Assembly: GCA_905235355.1 (NCBI GenBank)
Contig: CAJOLM010000066.1
Coordinates: 1-6,887 of the forward strand
DNA: 6,887 nt
Source of the DNA: an uncultured Elusimicrobiales bacterium
GTDB lineage: Bacteria > Elusimicrobiota > Elusimicrobia > Elusimicrobiales > Elusimicrobiaceae
Direction: 5' to 3'
A program made the translations under genes and the position numbers. Positions 6,724 to 6,887 of the stretch are shown piece after piece (the first letter of the stretch is position 1; the number at the start of each line of letters is the position of its first letter). A model generated the notes under the pieces. The model ran no database searches, was not told where the DNA came from, and saw only the letters and a list, made by a program, of their open reading frames with translations.

Positions 6724-6758
6724 AAAAACTCCCCGGGTATTATGACCGGGGAGTTTTT
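6724..6758. terminator. Bidirectional rho-independent terminator
   Basis: A perfect 13-base stem pairs 6724-6736 (AAAAACTCCCCGG) with 6746-6758 (CCGGGGAGTTTTT) around a nine-base loop. The GC-rich core is flanked by an A run on the left and a T run on the right, so it can terminate transcription in both directions. It lies 21 bases after the TPR stop on the plus strand and 14 bases after the stop of the minus-strand gene at 6773, serving both converging units. Confidence 0.93.
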
Positions 6759-6772
6759 GTGAGTGGCGCATT

Positions 6773-6887
6773 TTATATCGGGTAGCAGTTTTCTAGATTG
6801 TTGTTCCACGGGCAATCAATAGGAGTGTTTGAAAACGTTTTGCATGACTGGTTGGACTTTGTATCTTCTTTATACGCTTCACAATAG
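6773..6887 (-). CDS. C-terminal end of a probable pilin-like protein (partial)
   Basis: The minus strand is open from the right edge to a TAA at 6775-6773, giving 37 residues that begin YCEAYKEDTKSNQSC and end ENCYPI. The first two cysteines have the same C-x12-C spacing as C128/C141 of the pilin-like gene at 177, each preceded by an aromatic residue. Two more cysteines follow (C-x9-C-x8-C), suggesting a second disulfide. I infer a second pilin-like subunit gene, but the diagnostic N-terminus lies outside the window, so the family call rests on this short match. The terminator 14 bases past its stop supports a real gene end. Confidence 0.6.
   Translation of the reverse strand, partial: YCEAYKEDTKSNQSCKTFSNTPIDCPWNNNLENCYPI

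Overview
The window looks like a chromosomal segment from a Gram-negative-type bacterium, most likely of the phylum Elusimicrobiota. The main clue is the pilin-like gene at the left end. Its leader and first helix (an MKQAFTLIELLVVVLIIG-type start, then a KSR turn), the IYEAQQVYF...NGVYA...FDVLDI block and the C-terminal cysteine pair resemble the many small pilin-like proteins of that phylum, as I remember them. This is inference from pattern recognition, not from a search. The other genes are broadly distributed families and do not narrow the taxonomy.

Layout, left to right. Bases 1-31 probably hold the first ten codons of a gene leaving the window on the minus strand. A 145-base spacer follows, with a promoter whose -35/-10 spacer is mostly an 11-T run. 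It drives a type IV pilin-like gene (177-662, +). This gene meets uvrA (664-3594, -) tail to tail with one base between the stop codons. A divergent promoter region of about 100 bases separates uvrA from a four-gene plus-strand cluster: a multi-pass membrane protein of the YbhN/LPG-synthase-TM (flippase-like) family (3697-4758), a gamma-class carbonic anhydrase-like left-handed beta-helix protein (4742-5260), a stand-alone response-regulator receiver protein (5257-5622) and a TPR protein (5633 onward). The genes overlap by 17 and 4 bases and are then separated by 10, so they are probably co-transcribed. A strong bidirectional terminator (6724-6758) ends the cluster. It also serves a second gene entering from the right on the minus strand (6773-6887), which is the cysteine-rich C-terminus of another probable pilin-like protein.

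The most notable finding is in the TPR gene. A perfect 8-base tandem duplication (6462-6477) shifts the frame and gives a stop at 6479-6481. Removing one copy restores a 353-residue protein in which seven TPR units follow one another at an exact 40-residue period. The gene as read is therefore a truncated version (282 residues) of an intact ancestor, or a slippage-switchable allele, or an assembly error.

The genes do not form an obvious new system. UvrA is housekeeping DNA repair. The pilin-like genes belong to a type IV pilus or type II secretion-like surface apparatus encoded elsewhere. The membrane protein/carbonic anhydrase/receiver/TPR cluster is of unknown joint purpose. I saw no tRNA, rRNA, CRISPR array, insertion sequence or phage gene.
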